DNA of 64,000 nt from Enoplosus armatus (lineage: Eukaryota > Chordata > Actinopteri > Centrarchiformes > Enoplosidae): assembly GCF_043641665.1 (NCBI RefSeq), contig NC_092200.1:16005694-16069693 (forward strand). The letters are read 5' to 3'. The notes beneath the pieces are model-generated. The model saw only the letters and a program-made list of their open reading frames with translations. It was not told the DNA's origin and did no database searches. This document shows positions 1-11,300 of this stretch, in pieces; position 1 is the first letter of the stretch, and each line of letters starts with the position of its first letter. A program made the translations under genes and the position numbers.

Positions 1-663
1 TGTAGAAATGCACAATAACCCCTATATTTGAATCGCAGCTTTACCTGCTCCTTGTGACTGAAAGACAGAGACGCCGCGCAGAATTACACAAAATCTCCCA
101 ACAAAAAATGTCAGATGTCTGTGAAACCTGAAGATTATGAGTTCAGGAAAGCTGCACACCAATACTTCCATCGCAGTAGTTAAAAAGCAGCGTTGCTTCG
201 TGATAGTCCTAGCTGACAATGCAAGATAACTAAACAAGGGAGTTTTAGCTCACAGCGGTTAACATGAAGAGACGTTAGGTGAAAGGAGCACAGGCAGAGG
301 TGGAATAGGACGTATTCAAAGACTGCATGAATAGTAATGAGGCGAGTTAATTAGCAAGACTGGCTTTCTCTTCCAGCACACCTTCTGACCCCTGTGACCC
401 CTCTGCAGTCTGGTCAGAAGCGGCACTGAAGCCACCAGGTCAACCCCTCCACAGTCTCCCACCGCTGTGTGCCACAACGACGGCGACAGGCAGCAGAGCA
501 CAAAAAGTGAAATTACCACCTTCAGGATCCAAAGACAAGTGTTCCACCCCATGTGCTGGAACCAGATGGCTAGTCTACCTGCTTAAGTGTCGTTCCAGGC
601 ACGCAGGCCCAGTCTCCGGTTACATGCAGGGGTTAAAAAAATCAGCTCCCACTATTATATGGT

Positions 664-666
<3 letters not shown>

Positions 667-704
<38 letters not shown>
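667..704. repeat. (GT)n microsatellite
   Basis: About 19 uninterrupted GT units in intergenic DNA. Confidence 0.95.
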
Positions 705-706
<2 letters not shown>

Positions 707-1439
707 CCTGAGTAGGAGAAATCTCTGTGGACTCGCTTACCTTTCTGGACGGAGAGAACAAGTTGCACGCTGTTTTACAAGAGGGGAGATAAATCTGACG
801 GGAGTGTCAAGTAGCAGGCGTCATAGCAGCCAAAAGCAGACCTCTGCTGGCTGGCCAGATTCTTGTGGCATCGGATGGCTGAAAACTCCAAACAATCACC
901 CGATAACACACACACACACACTCTCACTTGGCTCAGGGACGGCTGCCAACAACAGTGGGTACTTTGGCTGCAGGAGAATGGTACAGATTCTCCTCATGGA
1001 GGCAATGTTGTTTTTTAATTAGCTGCATAAGTGAAAACGTGGATCTGCTTTTCTCGAGATCTTCGGTGTAACCCACCCTACAGATGTTTGTGACATTATG
1101 CAACACTGCTGCTTAGCAACGTATATTCAGCTCCACTGTTTATGTGAAAAAGAATAGTGGCTAGTTTTACACCAAATATTCTCACAGGATTAAAGTCGCA
1201 CCTAGAATGGTATTCACATGAACAGTGCAGTGTTTTTTTTTATCAGCACTAAAGAGATGGTTCAAAATAAAATAAAGAAAGTTCATTCCTATATTTACCT
1301 GCTTACATTTAGTGGTATCCAGGCATGCAGATAGTTTTGATTTCCCCAGGTTTGGAGATATCCATCGGCGAATGGAAGTTTGGGCACCACTTTCTAATAA
1401 GGCACCCTTTATAAAGCACATCTATTGTAACTAGTTTAT

Positions 1440-1795
1440 ATATTATTGGTTAATGAATAATGTACTAATGCTTTATACATCAGTTATAAGCTATCAATAA
1501 TAACAACTTTTGGGTTGCCCGGTTGCCAAAAACCCTTTGGCTAGGGCTTAACCTTTCTATTTGGCATTGTCACTGTCCTGTGAAACCCATGGATCTCCAA
1601 AAAGCTCATTTTCATGAGAAAAACAGGCACATTTTGAGACACATGGTTTGCAGTTGTACATGTTAATACATGGAACAGTCACACAGTCAAATCTCTCATT
1701 GGAATTTTTCCACAACCTGGCAACCCAAAAGTTGTTGTTGTTATTAATGACTTATAAATGAACTAGTGAACGATGTATTAACCATTTCCAGGGCC
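1440..1795. mobile_element. Inverted-repeat element, possible MITE
   Basis: The left arm 1502-1525 and right arm 1713-1736 are reverse complements at 23 of 24 positions. Similarity continues outward with gaps to about 1440 and 1795 (GGTTAAT and TTATAAG blocks recur on both arms). The roughly 190 bp between the arms has no coding potential. An AT-rich inverted repeat without an ORF suggests a non-autonomous DNA transposon. I could not define a target-site duplication, and the best-matching part is internal rather than terminal, so the class is unassigned. Confidence 0.5.
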
Positions 1796-3793
1796 ACAAG
1801 TTATAAACCTTTCACAGATCGTGCCTTATTGGAAAGGTGTACAGAATTTTGGTTGTAGTGTTCACAGCATTAAAACTTACATTTCAAAAAATCAACAGCA
1901 ACATCTCTTTCCAGAATCAGCGCCCCTGTTACTCTGGATGATCTACAGACCTCGCTGTGAAAAGGGTTATAGGGATCAACCATCGGGACTATTTCTTCAG
2001 TAGAAAGTAGTTCCGATTCAAGGTCTGTGGTTTGGAGGCCAAAATCTCAGAGATGGATATCTTAAAACCTGGGCAAATAAATCCCAGACTATCTGCGTGA
2101 TGAGGTTACACTGGAGTTAATGAGAAAGTAAACCTTTTTGTAATTCGGGTGAACTGAACCTTTAATAACAAAAGGATTATTAAAGGGTGGAAGATTATTT
2201 TTCTACTTTCAGTTGTGGATACATTTCACTCTTTTTCCTCTCTTGTCCCTTTTGTGTCTTTTAGTATGAAGCATCACGGGCTGGTCGGGCGTGTAAACAT
2301 GAGTGCAGCGTGTGTGCAGGCGGCTGACGTCAAGTCCAATGACCTCTGGGTAGTGAAGCAGCTACCTCTTGTTATCATGAAAGCCACCCTGTGCTGCTTC
2401 AAGACAAGACTTGATTCCCTCAGTTAGTTAATAGTTTTTACTCTACATGCAAACACACACACACACAAGTCCTTCCTGGTCTCACAGAGAGGGGCAGTGG
2501 CTGTAAGGAAGGATTTACAGGGGCCGCCTGTCCTCACAGCAGTAGGCTGATTGGAGGGGCTGGCTGTGTTTGTTAAGGTAATGGGCCCTAGGTGAGCTAA
2601 TTCACAGGGTACACGCTCCATGCTCTGTCACCTCAGGAGTACCCTGGTGGAAAAGGAGTTTGCTGGCGGGGGCTGGGGCTAGCGAGCTCTCCCCAAAATC
2701 CCCTCAGCCTTGCTCAGCTCCACCTGAAAGTGATTACCAGGCCAGCCGTGAGCAAACAAGCCCCATATGGAGTGTCTATAGCAGGGCTGCGGCTGGAGCC
2801 TGGGGAGCCCTCCTCCACCTCTTTGGAGAGAAGAGGCCTGAGCAAACACAGCTAATGAAGTCTTAACAAGCAGCCCCGGGTTAGCGCGAGCCCGCTAAAT
2901 GCCACCGAGGCTCTTGGAATTGTGTCCAGCAGATTGGCTAAATCTCCTCGAAGCTTTCCTTTACAAGATAAAGTTGCATTAGCATATCTCTGGCTCACCA
3001 TCTCAGAGGTAAGTCCAGGATCTGGCAAGCGGTCACACTTGATGGGCTTCCTTTTTTCAGCGAGAGCACTTGATTCTGACGGACAGAATGGGGCTTTAAA
3101 TTGAACATGTTAACGTTGGATCTTGATGTGATCCTGGACTGTATTCATTGGTCACAGAGTGTTTCTTGAAGGCTTTCCGTCTGGGGGGGAGATGTCTTTC
3201 TCACAGCGTGTAACTCTTGCGTTGTACACAGGAGATGAGTGGAGAGTAAATCATTATCTCTGCACAGAGCAGACTCGACGCCCTCTCTTGCCCTCGCCTG
3301 TCCTCCCTCTGCTTCCTCCATCCCTCTCCCACTCTGTGACCAGCACCTTACCCTCACTCCCTTTTCATCGTGCGTCCTTTTTTTCCACACCAAATACCAG
3401 GGTTTATTATTGAGAAAAGCACCACACCATCCATCGTGTGCGCAGACACGCACTCGCACAACTCCCCGGCACACTGGCTAGCCGAACTCTTGTCTCCTAA
3501 TAAAAAGCAAACAGCCATTAACGGAGCTCCTTCCTTGTTATCTCACACCGGCGAGTCACTTAATCAATCTGTGTTCTCCTGATGCTCGGCTCACTCCGGG
3601 TTATTGCATCCCGCTCAGTGGGTCGAGGCTGTGAAATAAAAAGAATCTGCCTCACATGATAAAGACCTGGCTCCGCTCCAAACACAACACCACTAAAGTT
3701 AAACTCCAGCACCGCCACGACCCGGCCCCTGCACACAATGTTGCATTATGCATGGGTAGGAAACTGGGAGGAAGAGCACCCAAACTCTGCAGG

Positions 3794-3796
<3 letters not shown>

Positions 3797-3828
<32 letters not shown>
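3797..3828. repeat. (TG)n microsatellite
   Basis: Sixteen TG units. The open frames that cross it are repeat artefacts. Confidence 0.95.
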
Positions 3829-3829
<1 letters not shown>

Positions 3830-4329
3830 ACAGTAGAGGACAAAATGTCTATTCAAACATCCCTCTTGTTGGTGAAATGAATATCGAGTTTCGAACAGAT
3901 GTGCCGATCACGTGGTTGGCCTCGTTTTTTTTTTTTTTATACCAGAAGCTGCATGATTCTGCAGCCTCATCACAGTCTGTGATAATGAGAATAATGATAC
4001 TCGCAACATTAAAGTATCAATCATACATCCTTTATGAGTTTCCTGAGCTTGGGTCTGGAAAAACAACTTTTTAACATCACAGAAAGTATTATGTGCAATG
4101 TACCAGTACGAGCTACTGTCAAGTTTACCCTCTGAGGTATAATTATGACCATCATTCATTATTAGCATTAAGTGCAGTTTTTCAAGACTGTCTTTAGAGG
4201 ATTTTTGAAATGATTTTAGCCTTTAGCATCAAATTCCAATAGTTATGAGTTCTGCTCATGTATGGAGGCACTTTAGTGTTTGTGTGACATGTTTTAAAAG
4301 GGACAAAATATCAAGCGGTAGAAGACGTA

Positions 4330-4515
4330 CTGCAACATAATTAACTTAAGTAAACGTAGCAATACCACGCTGAAAATACTCAGCAAAAGTCCTGCATGTG
4401 GCAATGCATCATATTGTAGATACTACTCCACAATAGTAGTACCAGGAAATGGAGAAACTGAAGTACAAGTACCTCACAAGTGCACTTAAGTACAGTACTT
4501 GAGTAAAAGAGTACA
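4330..4515. repeat. Dispersed teleost-type repeat fragment
   Basis: AT-rich stretch with repeated ACTTAAGTA, GTACAAGTAC and AGTACTTGAGTAAA words. This vocabulary is typical of a very common dispersed repeat in fish genomes, recognised from memory only. A second fragment with related words lies at 55640-55760. Confidence 0.4.
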
Positions 4516-4968
4516 CACACATCCATAAAGTGTGATCCTGTCTGTGTACATTTACTGCTGAGTGTCGTGTGAAGCCATATTGTGGAAGTCACAGCACAGG
4601 AGACAGAAGAAGGCCACGGGGCTAATAAAGGGCGCACGGAAGTTACAGGATAATATCACACATGAAAATATATATATATATATATACCATCTACCACAAT
4701 GAGATTACAGTCAAATAACTGGACCCCCCCCTCTGTGAGCATGTTCAGTCTGATAGCAGGGCTGTGCCGCCGTCTTCAGTGTGCCGTGCCCGCTTGGTCC
4801 TCGCCTCGCGCAATTACGCCTCCCGCGGAGCTCTATGCAAGCGTTAAACGAAACATTAGCACCTCATTTAAAAAATAAAACAGCTTCTCACAAGGACAGA
4901 CAGCTCCCTGGGTAGCCTTATCATGCGCAAATTAGCCAATTTACCAACAAAAAAAAAAACCCTGGCCC

Positions 4969-4970
<2 letters not shown>

Positions 4971-5006
<36 letters not shown>
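4971..5006. repeat. Compound (CT)n(CA)n microsatellite
   Basis: CT units run directly into CA units about 470 bp upstream of the fzd8 TATA box. Confidence 0.9.
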
Positions 5007-5007
<1 letters not shown>

Positions 5008-5476
5008 AGAAAGAATCATCTGGAGAGAGACGCATCCTCGCCCTCCTGCCATTGTTGTGACACTATCAAAGATTGTGTGTTAAAGGAAGTTGCGAGACAG
5101 TGAGCTGAAAGGTCCAGGCAGTGGGCGACAGTATGGGAGTGTCATCCCTCCCACCAGAGCGTCTTCATGAACCAGGCTACTTCATATCATCATGATGATA
5201 ATGTCTCAAATGATAGTTCTGCTATTTGAAATAGGTTTGGAGGTGGGGGGGGGGGGGGCTTTAGAAATGCATAAAAGTAGTTATTTAGTCTCAGTATGTT
5301 GTATTAATACATATTTTGATGATTTCAAATGAAGCAGAACTACACTCTCATCACACGCTATATAACAACACATCTCGAGGTGGAAAACCTTGATTGACTG
5401 GCAGGAAAGCACCGCCCCCCCCGCCGCTCCGTGATTGGCGGAGCGGCTCCGGGGGTGTAGCCCCGCCAGGCTCTGG

Positions 5477-5483
5477 TATATAT
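5477..5483 (+). promoter_or_regulatory. fzd8: fzd8 core promoter (TATA box)
   Basis: TATATAT lies in otherwise GC-rich DNA about 500 bp before the fzd8 start codon. Upstream are an inverted CCAAT box (ATTGG, 5434-5438) and C-rich GC-box-like DNA (5411-5422). The CCAAT box sits in the loop of a perfect 7-bp inverted repeat (CCGCTCC 5424-5430, GGAGCGG 5440-5446). Transcription would start near 5505-5512, giving a 5' UTR of about 470 nt. This is inferred from motif spacing only. Confidence 0.55.
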
Positions 5484-5516
5484 CGGCACCGCTTCGCCTG
5501 GCAGCCGTTGATTTGT

Positions 5517-5552
5517 ATGGGAACCGGGACTAAGGTGGGACGAGCCGACTGA
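5517..5552 (+). other. Upstream ORF 1 in fzd8 leader
   Basis: An 11-codon ORF (MGTGTKVGRAD) begins within about ten bases of the predicted cap site, so scanning ribosomes would often miss it. Real only if transcription starts upstream of 5517. Confidence 0.3.
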
Positions 5553-5770
5553 ATGTAGCCGCTGTGTTTTGAAGAAAGGAAGAAGGCCCACGTCCCGCCC
5601 CCCCCCGCCTCCCCCCGCCCCCCACCCCCCAGTTTGTTGCGATCGGACAGCAGCGCGTGAGTGTGTGTAACAGCGGGCTGTCTGAGGATACTGGACGCAG
5701 CCTCCAGAAGAAGGTGGATTCTCCTCTCAGCCATCTTGACTGCTGCCCGCCGCCCTGAAGGCTGTTTTCT

Positions 5771-5806
5771 CTCCTCCTCCTCCTCCTCCTCCTCCTCCTC
5801 CTCCTC
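5771..5806 (+). repeat. (CTC)n tract in fzd8 5' UTR
   Basis: About twelve CTC/TCC units inside the predicted leader make a long pyrimidine tract in the mRNA. The Ser-rich and Glu-rich frames here are repeat artefacts. Confidence 0.9.
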
Positions 5807-5870
5807 AGCTGAAAGTAAACACGGCTTGCACATTGCTTGCAACTCCGTGCAAGACGCCGAGAGAAGCGAG

Positions 5871-5894
5871 ATGGGCTCGCTGCGCAACGTCTAA
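5871..5894 (+). other. Upstream ORF 2 in fzd8 leader, strong start context
   Basis: A 7-codon ORF (MGSLRNV) ends 87 nt before the fzd8 ATG. It has a purine at -3 and G at +4, a good initiation context, so leaky scanning or reinitiation would be needed to reach the receptor start. Confidence 0.45.
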
Positions 5895-5981
5895 CCGGAC
5901 CAGAGGCAAGAGCAGACGGCCGAGAGGATTTATAGCTGTTGGTACCAGAGCAGAAGAGGGGGGACACGACGCGTCGGAGGG

Positions 5982-7721
5982 ATGGACCTGTTTGGGATTT
6001 ACCTGCTCCTCTCACTCGCTCTCCTGCCCCGATCCAGCTGCACCACGGCCAAGGAGATCACCTGTCAGGAGATAGCCGTGCCCCTGTGTAAGGGCATCGG
6101 CTACAACTACACCTACATGCCTAACCAGTTCAACCACGACACGCAGGACGAGGCGGGACTGGAGGTGCACCAGTTCTGGCCTCTGGTAGAGATCCAGTGT
6201 TCGCCGGACCTGAAGTTCTTCCTGTGCAGCATGTACACCCCGATCTGCCTGGAGGACTATAAAAAACCTCTCCCGCCGTGCCGGAGCGTGTGCGAGAGAG
6301 CCCGGGCCGGCTGTGCGCCTCTCATGAGGCAGTACGGCTTCCCGTGGCCGGACAGGATGAAGTGTGACCTGCTGCCGGTGCAGGGCAACCCCGACACCCT
6401 GTGCATGGACTACAACAGAACGGACTCCACCACGGTGTCCCCTGTCCTCTCCAAACCCACCAACCACCCCGGCAAGGGTTACAATCCACCTAAGCCCGGC
6501 CGACCCGGCGCGCCTGGGAAATACAAGCCGCCTGCCGCGCCGTGCGAGCCGGGGTGTAAGTGTTTGGAGCCCATGGTGCCGGTGAACACGGACCGCCACC
6601 CGCTCTACAACCGCGTCAAAACGGGTCAGATCACCAACTGCGCCATGCCGTGCCACAACCCCTATTTTACGCACGACGAGAGAGCCTTCACCGCCTTCTG
6701 GATAGGACTCTGGTCCGTGTTGTGCTTCGTGTCAACTTTTGCCACCGTCGCCACTTTCCTCATCGACATGGAGCGCTTCAAGTACCCGGAGAGACCCATC
6801 ATCTTCCTCTCCGCGTGCTACATGTTTGTGTCAGTCGGCTACATCGTCCGGCTGATCGCGGGGCACGAGAAGGTGGCGTGCAACCGGGAGTTCGACCTGG
6901 AGCACATTCACTACGAGACCACCGGCCCCGCGCTCTGCACCGTGGTCTTCCTCCTCATCTACTTTTTCGGCATGGCCAGCTCCATCTGGTGGGTCATCCT
7001 GTCTCTGACCTGGTTCCTCGCGGCCGGGATGAAGTGGGGCAACGAGGCGATCGCCAGCTACTCCCAGTACTTCCACCTGGCCGCCTGGCTCATCCCCAGC
7101 ATGAAGTCCATCGCGGTGCTGGCGCTGAGCTCCGTTGACGGGGACTCGGTGGCGGGCATCTGCTACGTGGGGAACCAGAACCTGGACAACCTGCGGGGCT
7201 TCGTCCTCGCCCCTCTGGTGATTTATTTATTTATAGGCACTATGTTCCTCCTGGCCGGATTTGTGTCCCTGTTCAGGATCCGCAGCGTCATCAAACAAGG
7301 TGGCACCAAAACTGACAAGCTGGAGAAGCTGATGATCCGGATCGGCATCTTCACGGTGCTCTACACGGTGCCAGCCACCATCATAGTCGCCTGTTACTTT
7401 TACGAGCAGCACAACAGGCAGAGCTGGGAGATCACGCACAACTGCTCCAACTGCCTGTTAGAGAGGGACCGCAGGAGCCCGGACTATGCGGTTTTCATGT
7501 TAAAGTACTTTATGTGCCTTCTGGTGGGCATCACGTCCGGAGTGTGGATCTGGTCCGGCAAAACTCTGGACTCCTGGAGGACTTTCTGCACCAGGTGCTG
7601 CTGGGGCAGTAAAGGCACCAGCGGCTCCATGTACAGCGACGTGAGCACCGGACTCACGTGGAGGTCAGGCACGGCCAGCTCCGTGTCCTGCCCCAAGCAG
7701 ATGCCATTGTCCCAGGTTTGA
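5982..7721 (+). CDS. fzd8: Frizzled-8 Wnt receptor (intronless)
   Basis: Seven-transmembrane Wnt receptor of the plasma membrane, 579 aa in one exon. Visible parts: signal peptide (about 1-22); cysteine-rich Wnt-binding domain with ten cysteines from C28 to C141; N-glycosylation sequons N42-Y-T and N145-R-T; a Pro/Gly-rich linker (about 155-190); a Cys-containing hinge; seven hydrophobic helices from about 236 to 525; the Dishevelled-binding KTLDSW motif (527-532, consensus KTxxxW); and a C-terminal PDZ ligand SQV. The tail YSDVSTGLTWRSGTASSVS and the CRD wording fit FZD8, not FZD5. The protein is shorter than human FZD8 because the Gly/Ala-rich expansions in the linker and second extracellular region are absent. 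The ATG starts a good signal peptide and has purine/G context. Whether this is the fzd8a or fzd8b duplicate cannot be decided here. The gene is GC-rich compared with the AT-rich flanks. Confidence 0.98.
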   Translation: MDLFGIYLLLSLALLPRSSCTTAKEITCQEIAVPLCKGIGYNYTYMPNQFNHDTQDEAGLEVHQFWPLVEIQCSPDLKFFLCSMYTPICLEDYKKPLPPCRSVCERARAGCAPLMRQYGFPWPDRMKCDLLPVQGNPDTLCMDYNRTDSTTVSPVLSKPTNHPGKGYNPPKPGRPGAPGKYKPPAAPCEPGCKCLEPMVPVNTDRHPLYNRVKTGQITNCAMPCHNPYFTHDERAFTAFWIGLWSVLCFVSTFATVATFLIDMERFKYPERPIIFLSACYMFVSVGYIVRLIAGHEKVACNREFDLEHIHYETTGPALCTVVFLLIYFFGMASSIWWVILSLTWFLAAGMKWGNEAIASYSQYFHLAAWLIPSMKSIAVLALSSVDGDSVAGICYVGNQNLDNLRGFVLAPLVIYLFIGTMFLLAGFVSLFRIRSVIKQGGTKTDKLEKLMIRIGIFTVLYTVPATIIVACYFYEQHNRQSWEITHNCSNCLLERDRRSPDYAVFMLKYFMCLLVGITSGVWIWSGKTLDSWRTFCTRCCWGSKGTSGSMYSDVSTGLTWRSGTASSVSCPKQMPLSQV

Positions 7722-8310
7722 ATGGAAAAACAAAAGCAGCTTATGGGGACTGCTAATTGTTTGGGAGATAGCCCATCACTCCCTTGTCTTAAGCAATTTG
7801 CATAGTAATGAACTGCTGCTGAGGTGCCCCCCCCCCCACCCTCCTTATTCTCCCAAACATCCACACACACCTCTCACACAGGTTGATTCCTCCCTGTTTG
7901 TATGTATCAGACGTACAGACTGAGGCTTTCACACAAACTGGGCATTACTTGGTGCAGGCAGAGGGACAGCTGTGTTCCTGACTAGCTTCATACAAAGAGC
8001 ATTGTGGGTTTTTTATTTTTTATTTTGTCTACATAGTGCCAGATAACATTGTATAATCCAATCACATCAAAGATGGTTTAAATTAAGCCTTAATAGTGCC
8101 CAAGTATTTTACGGGTCCTTCATTTTTGTAATTTTTAAATGTATTTATATAAGAGTTATGTAAAGAAAACGTGTACATTTGTGTATAAAACAGAAAACTT
8201 TATAAGCTATTGTAAATTTGTACAAAGTGTAGATGTCTCCTTTTTTTGGTGAGAAAAAAAGCAAATATGACCTTTATTTTGACAATAAAACATTTGATAA
8301 ATCTCATCTG
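7722..8310 (+). other. fzd8: fzd8 3' UTR
   Basis: AT-rich sequence follows the stop codon and contains AU-rich words (TATTTAT near 8141). It ends with an AATAAA signal at 8284-8289, followed by GT-rich DNA typical of a cleavage region. The implied UTR is about 585 nt. Confidence 0.65.
8284..8289 (+). terminator. fzd8: fzd8 poly(A) signal
   Basis: Canonical AATAAA with a downstream TGTGTAA...GTGTGTTTT region. Confidence 0.6.
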
Positions 8311-11300
8311 TGTAACTCTGCAGTGTGTTTTCCCCCGGTGCAAAGGGGTGGGGGGGGGGGGGTCGTCCTGTTGTGTTTTCGGCACATTTTTCGCGGTCGC
8401 CTTGTGGTCACCTTGTTGAGGATATGGCAGCAGCAGCAGTGGCGGCTTTTTGAGAGTTCCCGGCTAGAAAGAAAGCCCTTTTAACCATCAGAGGGCCGGT
8501 AATTAGAGGCAGGGGTTGAGTTGGAGCATCTCCATGATTGTTAAAGTCCTCTTCACATGCCTGCCCGAAGCCCGCTTTCTTAATTTAGCAAAAGAGGGAG
8601 TGGGTGAATGGGGGTATAAATGCAGGGAACAGGCCCTTTTCATCTGCAGAAACTTTGATCTTTCTTTTTTAACAGCCTGGAATAAAAGGTGGTGTGTATT
8701 AGGAGTGTCTGTCTGATGTGCCAAGGTTCCCCCTAAACGTCCCCATTTGGATGCTTTGATGGACGTCCTACAATTGAAAGAGCATTTTGGAACCCCCCCC
8801 CCCCCCCTCCCCTCCTCCTCTTCGCCTTTCTGGGTTTGTCAGAGCTGAAACCTGCCAGAGCCCCCTGCGTCTTGTGTTTGGGTTTTTTTTTTTTGCCGAG
8901 CCTGAATTGAAACATCTTCTCCCCTCGGCTCAAGCTGTGTCAGCCAGTGCAGGGGCCTTGACATGAATGATATTGAAATGGCAATGAAAGCCCCACAGGT
9001 GGTCTGTTCACATGATCTCACATCTTAGGGCCCCCTAATCGAGGCATTTTTTGCTACAAATGTATCTGGTTTGGTCCCAATTAACCCAATGCGCTGGCAT
9101 TAGATGATACACTGTAACCCAGCGTCGAAATGCCTTTGATTTGCTGGTCAATGGTGACAGTGGGCTTTGTGGTGGCTGCTTTGTTCCCGCTTTATTCCGT
9201 CACACTCAGGACGTAGATGTAAACCCCAAAAGCTTCTTTTCAGTGTAGTGCAGACATGCATCCGTTGAGAGCGTGAATCGGCCACGTAAATCTCGCACCA
9301 GTGCTGTCAGCGAAGGCACCAGGCGATGAAGACGGAAATCACAACAAAAATGTGCTTTTCTTCAGATCAAAAAGAGCGGCCTCTTTAGCGTTTAGCTCAT
9401 CAACCGCTCTGGGTAGTTTTCGTGTTGGTATAAAGTTACTGAAGAGCAAGTTTGGGAGTTTTAATCATGTTATTTTTTTATGTTTAGATTGAAATGGCTG
9501 TCAAAACCATGCATACGAGTTCCTGAATCATTTGCTGTTATGTTTCCATCAAGTAGTCACAGTAGCTCTCAGCCTTGCAGCTTGTTTTTCCTGGTGTTTA
9601 CCTCAAAAACCTCAGTCAGTCAGTCAGTGTGAGCAGCTCCTTGTCCCGGACTGCCAGGCTCTCAGCCATGACATTAATGTGCAGCCCCACCTAGTGGTAG
9701 AAACAGCGCTGCACGCCTCCACACGCCTCCACATGCCTTCACATCTCTCCAAGATTTTGTCTGAGAGCACTGAAAGGTCAAGAATAAGACAACTTAAAGC
9801 TTTCTTAGTGTTTACAGACACAAGGTCTCGTCTTCATGTCAGATCACGACATGATGGATTAGGAAGAGTCACACTAACATGGGAACATTTGATTGTTTTC
9901 ATGCCGAAAGTTCATATTAAAAGCACAATATCTGTTTTATATTAGCTGAGCTGAAGAATTCTGAGTTTGAAAGTGAGGCAAAACGGTGAACAACAAAGCA
10001 TAGAAATGGCAAATAAAAGTGGTTCTAAATATATAAACTCATTTTTTATGGCTGAAATGATTCGTCAGTCATTCGTCAGAAAAATAAATCGGGCAGCTGT
10101 TTTGTCCTTTCAGCCATTTGCAGAGCAAAAATAATTCTTTCAGCTTCTCAGGTGTAAGCATTTGCTGCTTTTGTTTGTCATATTGTAGTAAACAAAGAGT
10201 ATTTTTTTGGGGGGGGGGTGGACTGTTGGTCGGACAAAACGAGACATTACTGGCTGATTCAGTGCCTGAGGGAGGGCATTTTTTGGACTGTAGTCCTTAT
10301 TTTGAAACACACAAGAATCACTAAACTTCACTAAAAGTTACCTTTAATATCTTTATACAAAGTCCTACTTTTTAATGGAAATCTTATGACACATAAGTCA
10401 AAGTTTAGGACTATTCTTAAGACCATTTATTTTACATTTACAACTACCTGGCTCCACAAACCAACTGTCCAGGTACTTAAAGCTGCATGTCCTGGCACAC
10501 ACAGTAATTAACAAGCAACTCCTCCTCCTCCTCCTCCTCCTCCTCTTCAGCAGAGGTCACCAACCCAAACCAAACAGTGCGGTTTACAGGAGAAAGTATG
10601 AGAGTGTCATTAAGAGAAGCTTCACACACACAGGACAGGGCTCTCAGCATGGTTGGGTATTAACTGGTAATGGTCCAGGTCAAGTCTGACTTTATTTTTA
10701 TTAGGAAGTATTTTACGGACAGGCCACTTATCTGATCTCGTTAGGGCTTGTTCTCGAACAGTTTCAGGTGGTACCACTGGGCTACGTTGGCTGCAGGGAG
10801 GTGTAACCAACCTAAACAAATATGGTAACAAATAAACCCTTCCACCCTTGCATGGATCCAGGAGATGACCCTCCCCGCCGCTGCTCTGATTGAATTGTCT
10901 TCCTTCCTGATCGCTCTCCTTATACAGGTGTTAAAGCCTCATTTGTGGGGCCAGGAGGAACATTCTGACATGGTTGCCCATCAAATATTAATGGCGGCGT
11001 TTGATGTGAAGCAGACAAGGGAGGAGAGCACAGGGGTGATAGACAGGTCATGCTTTTTAATATTATTGATCCTCGTGATACACCTGGGACAAGGTTGTTG
11101 TTTTTTTTTTCCTTTTAAAGCATGAGCGGAGATGTTGCAGCTTCGGACAGCCTCTTGTGATCTGCATTAGTTTGATATAGTTGTCTGTCATAATCTTTAA
11201 TACAAAAACAGACCATATAAAATGTGCAAAAAAAAAAAAAGGTCAAATTATATGTTGTATATGGGATTACATTAGGTTTTGTTAATATGAAGATTGTCAG

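Larger units (their letters stand above)
1..5400. other. Intergenic region upstream of fzd8
   Basis: I find no exon with splice sites or recognisable protein similarity here. It holds several microsatellites, an imperfect inverted-repeat element (1440-1795), a dispersed-repeat fragment (4330-4515) and, close to the gene, a stretch with SOX-like and TCF/LEF-like sites (5051-5072). Open frames in this part are short or driven by GT/CA repeats. Distal fzd8 enhancers could lie here, but the sequence alone does not show them. Confidence 0.6.

Noticed and set aside
4668..4686. TATA box in the TA run
   Set aside because: Simple TA repeat, also seen at 18954 and 57378; no nearby gene start.
5351..5887. 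178-codon minus-strand frame with a Glu run
   Set aside because: Created by the CTC repeat in the fzd8 leader; low complexity, no supporting features.
6012..6674. 220-codon open frame on the minus strand
   Set aside because: Antisense shadow of the GC-rich fzd8 CRD; composition follows the fzd8 codons and there is no family similarity.
5982..7721. fzd5 or fzd7 as identity of the frizzled gene
   Set aside because: The cyclin Y neighbour first suggested the CCNYL1-FZD5 region, but the C-terminal wording, the CRD and the gjd4/ccny/crem neighbours fit fzd8.
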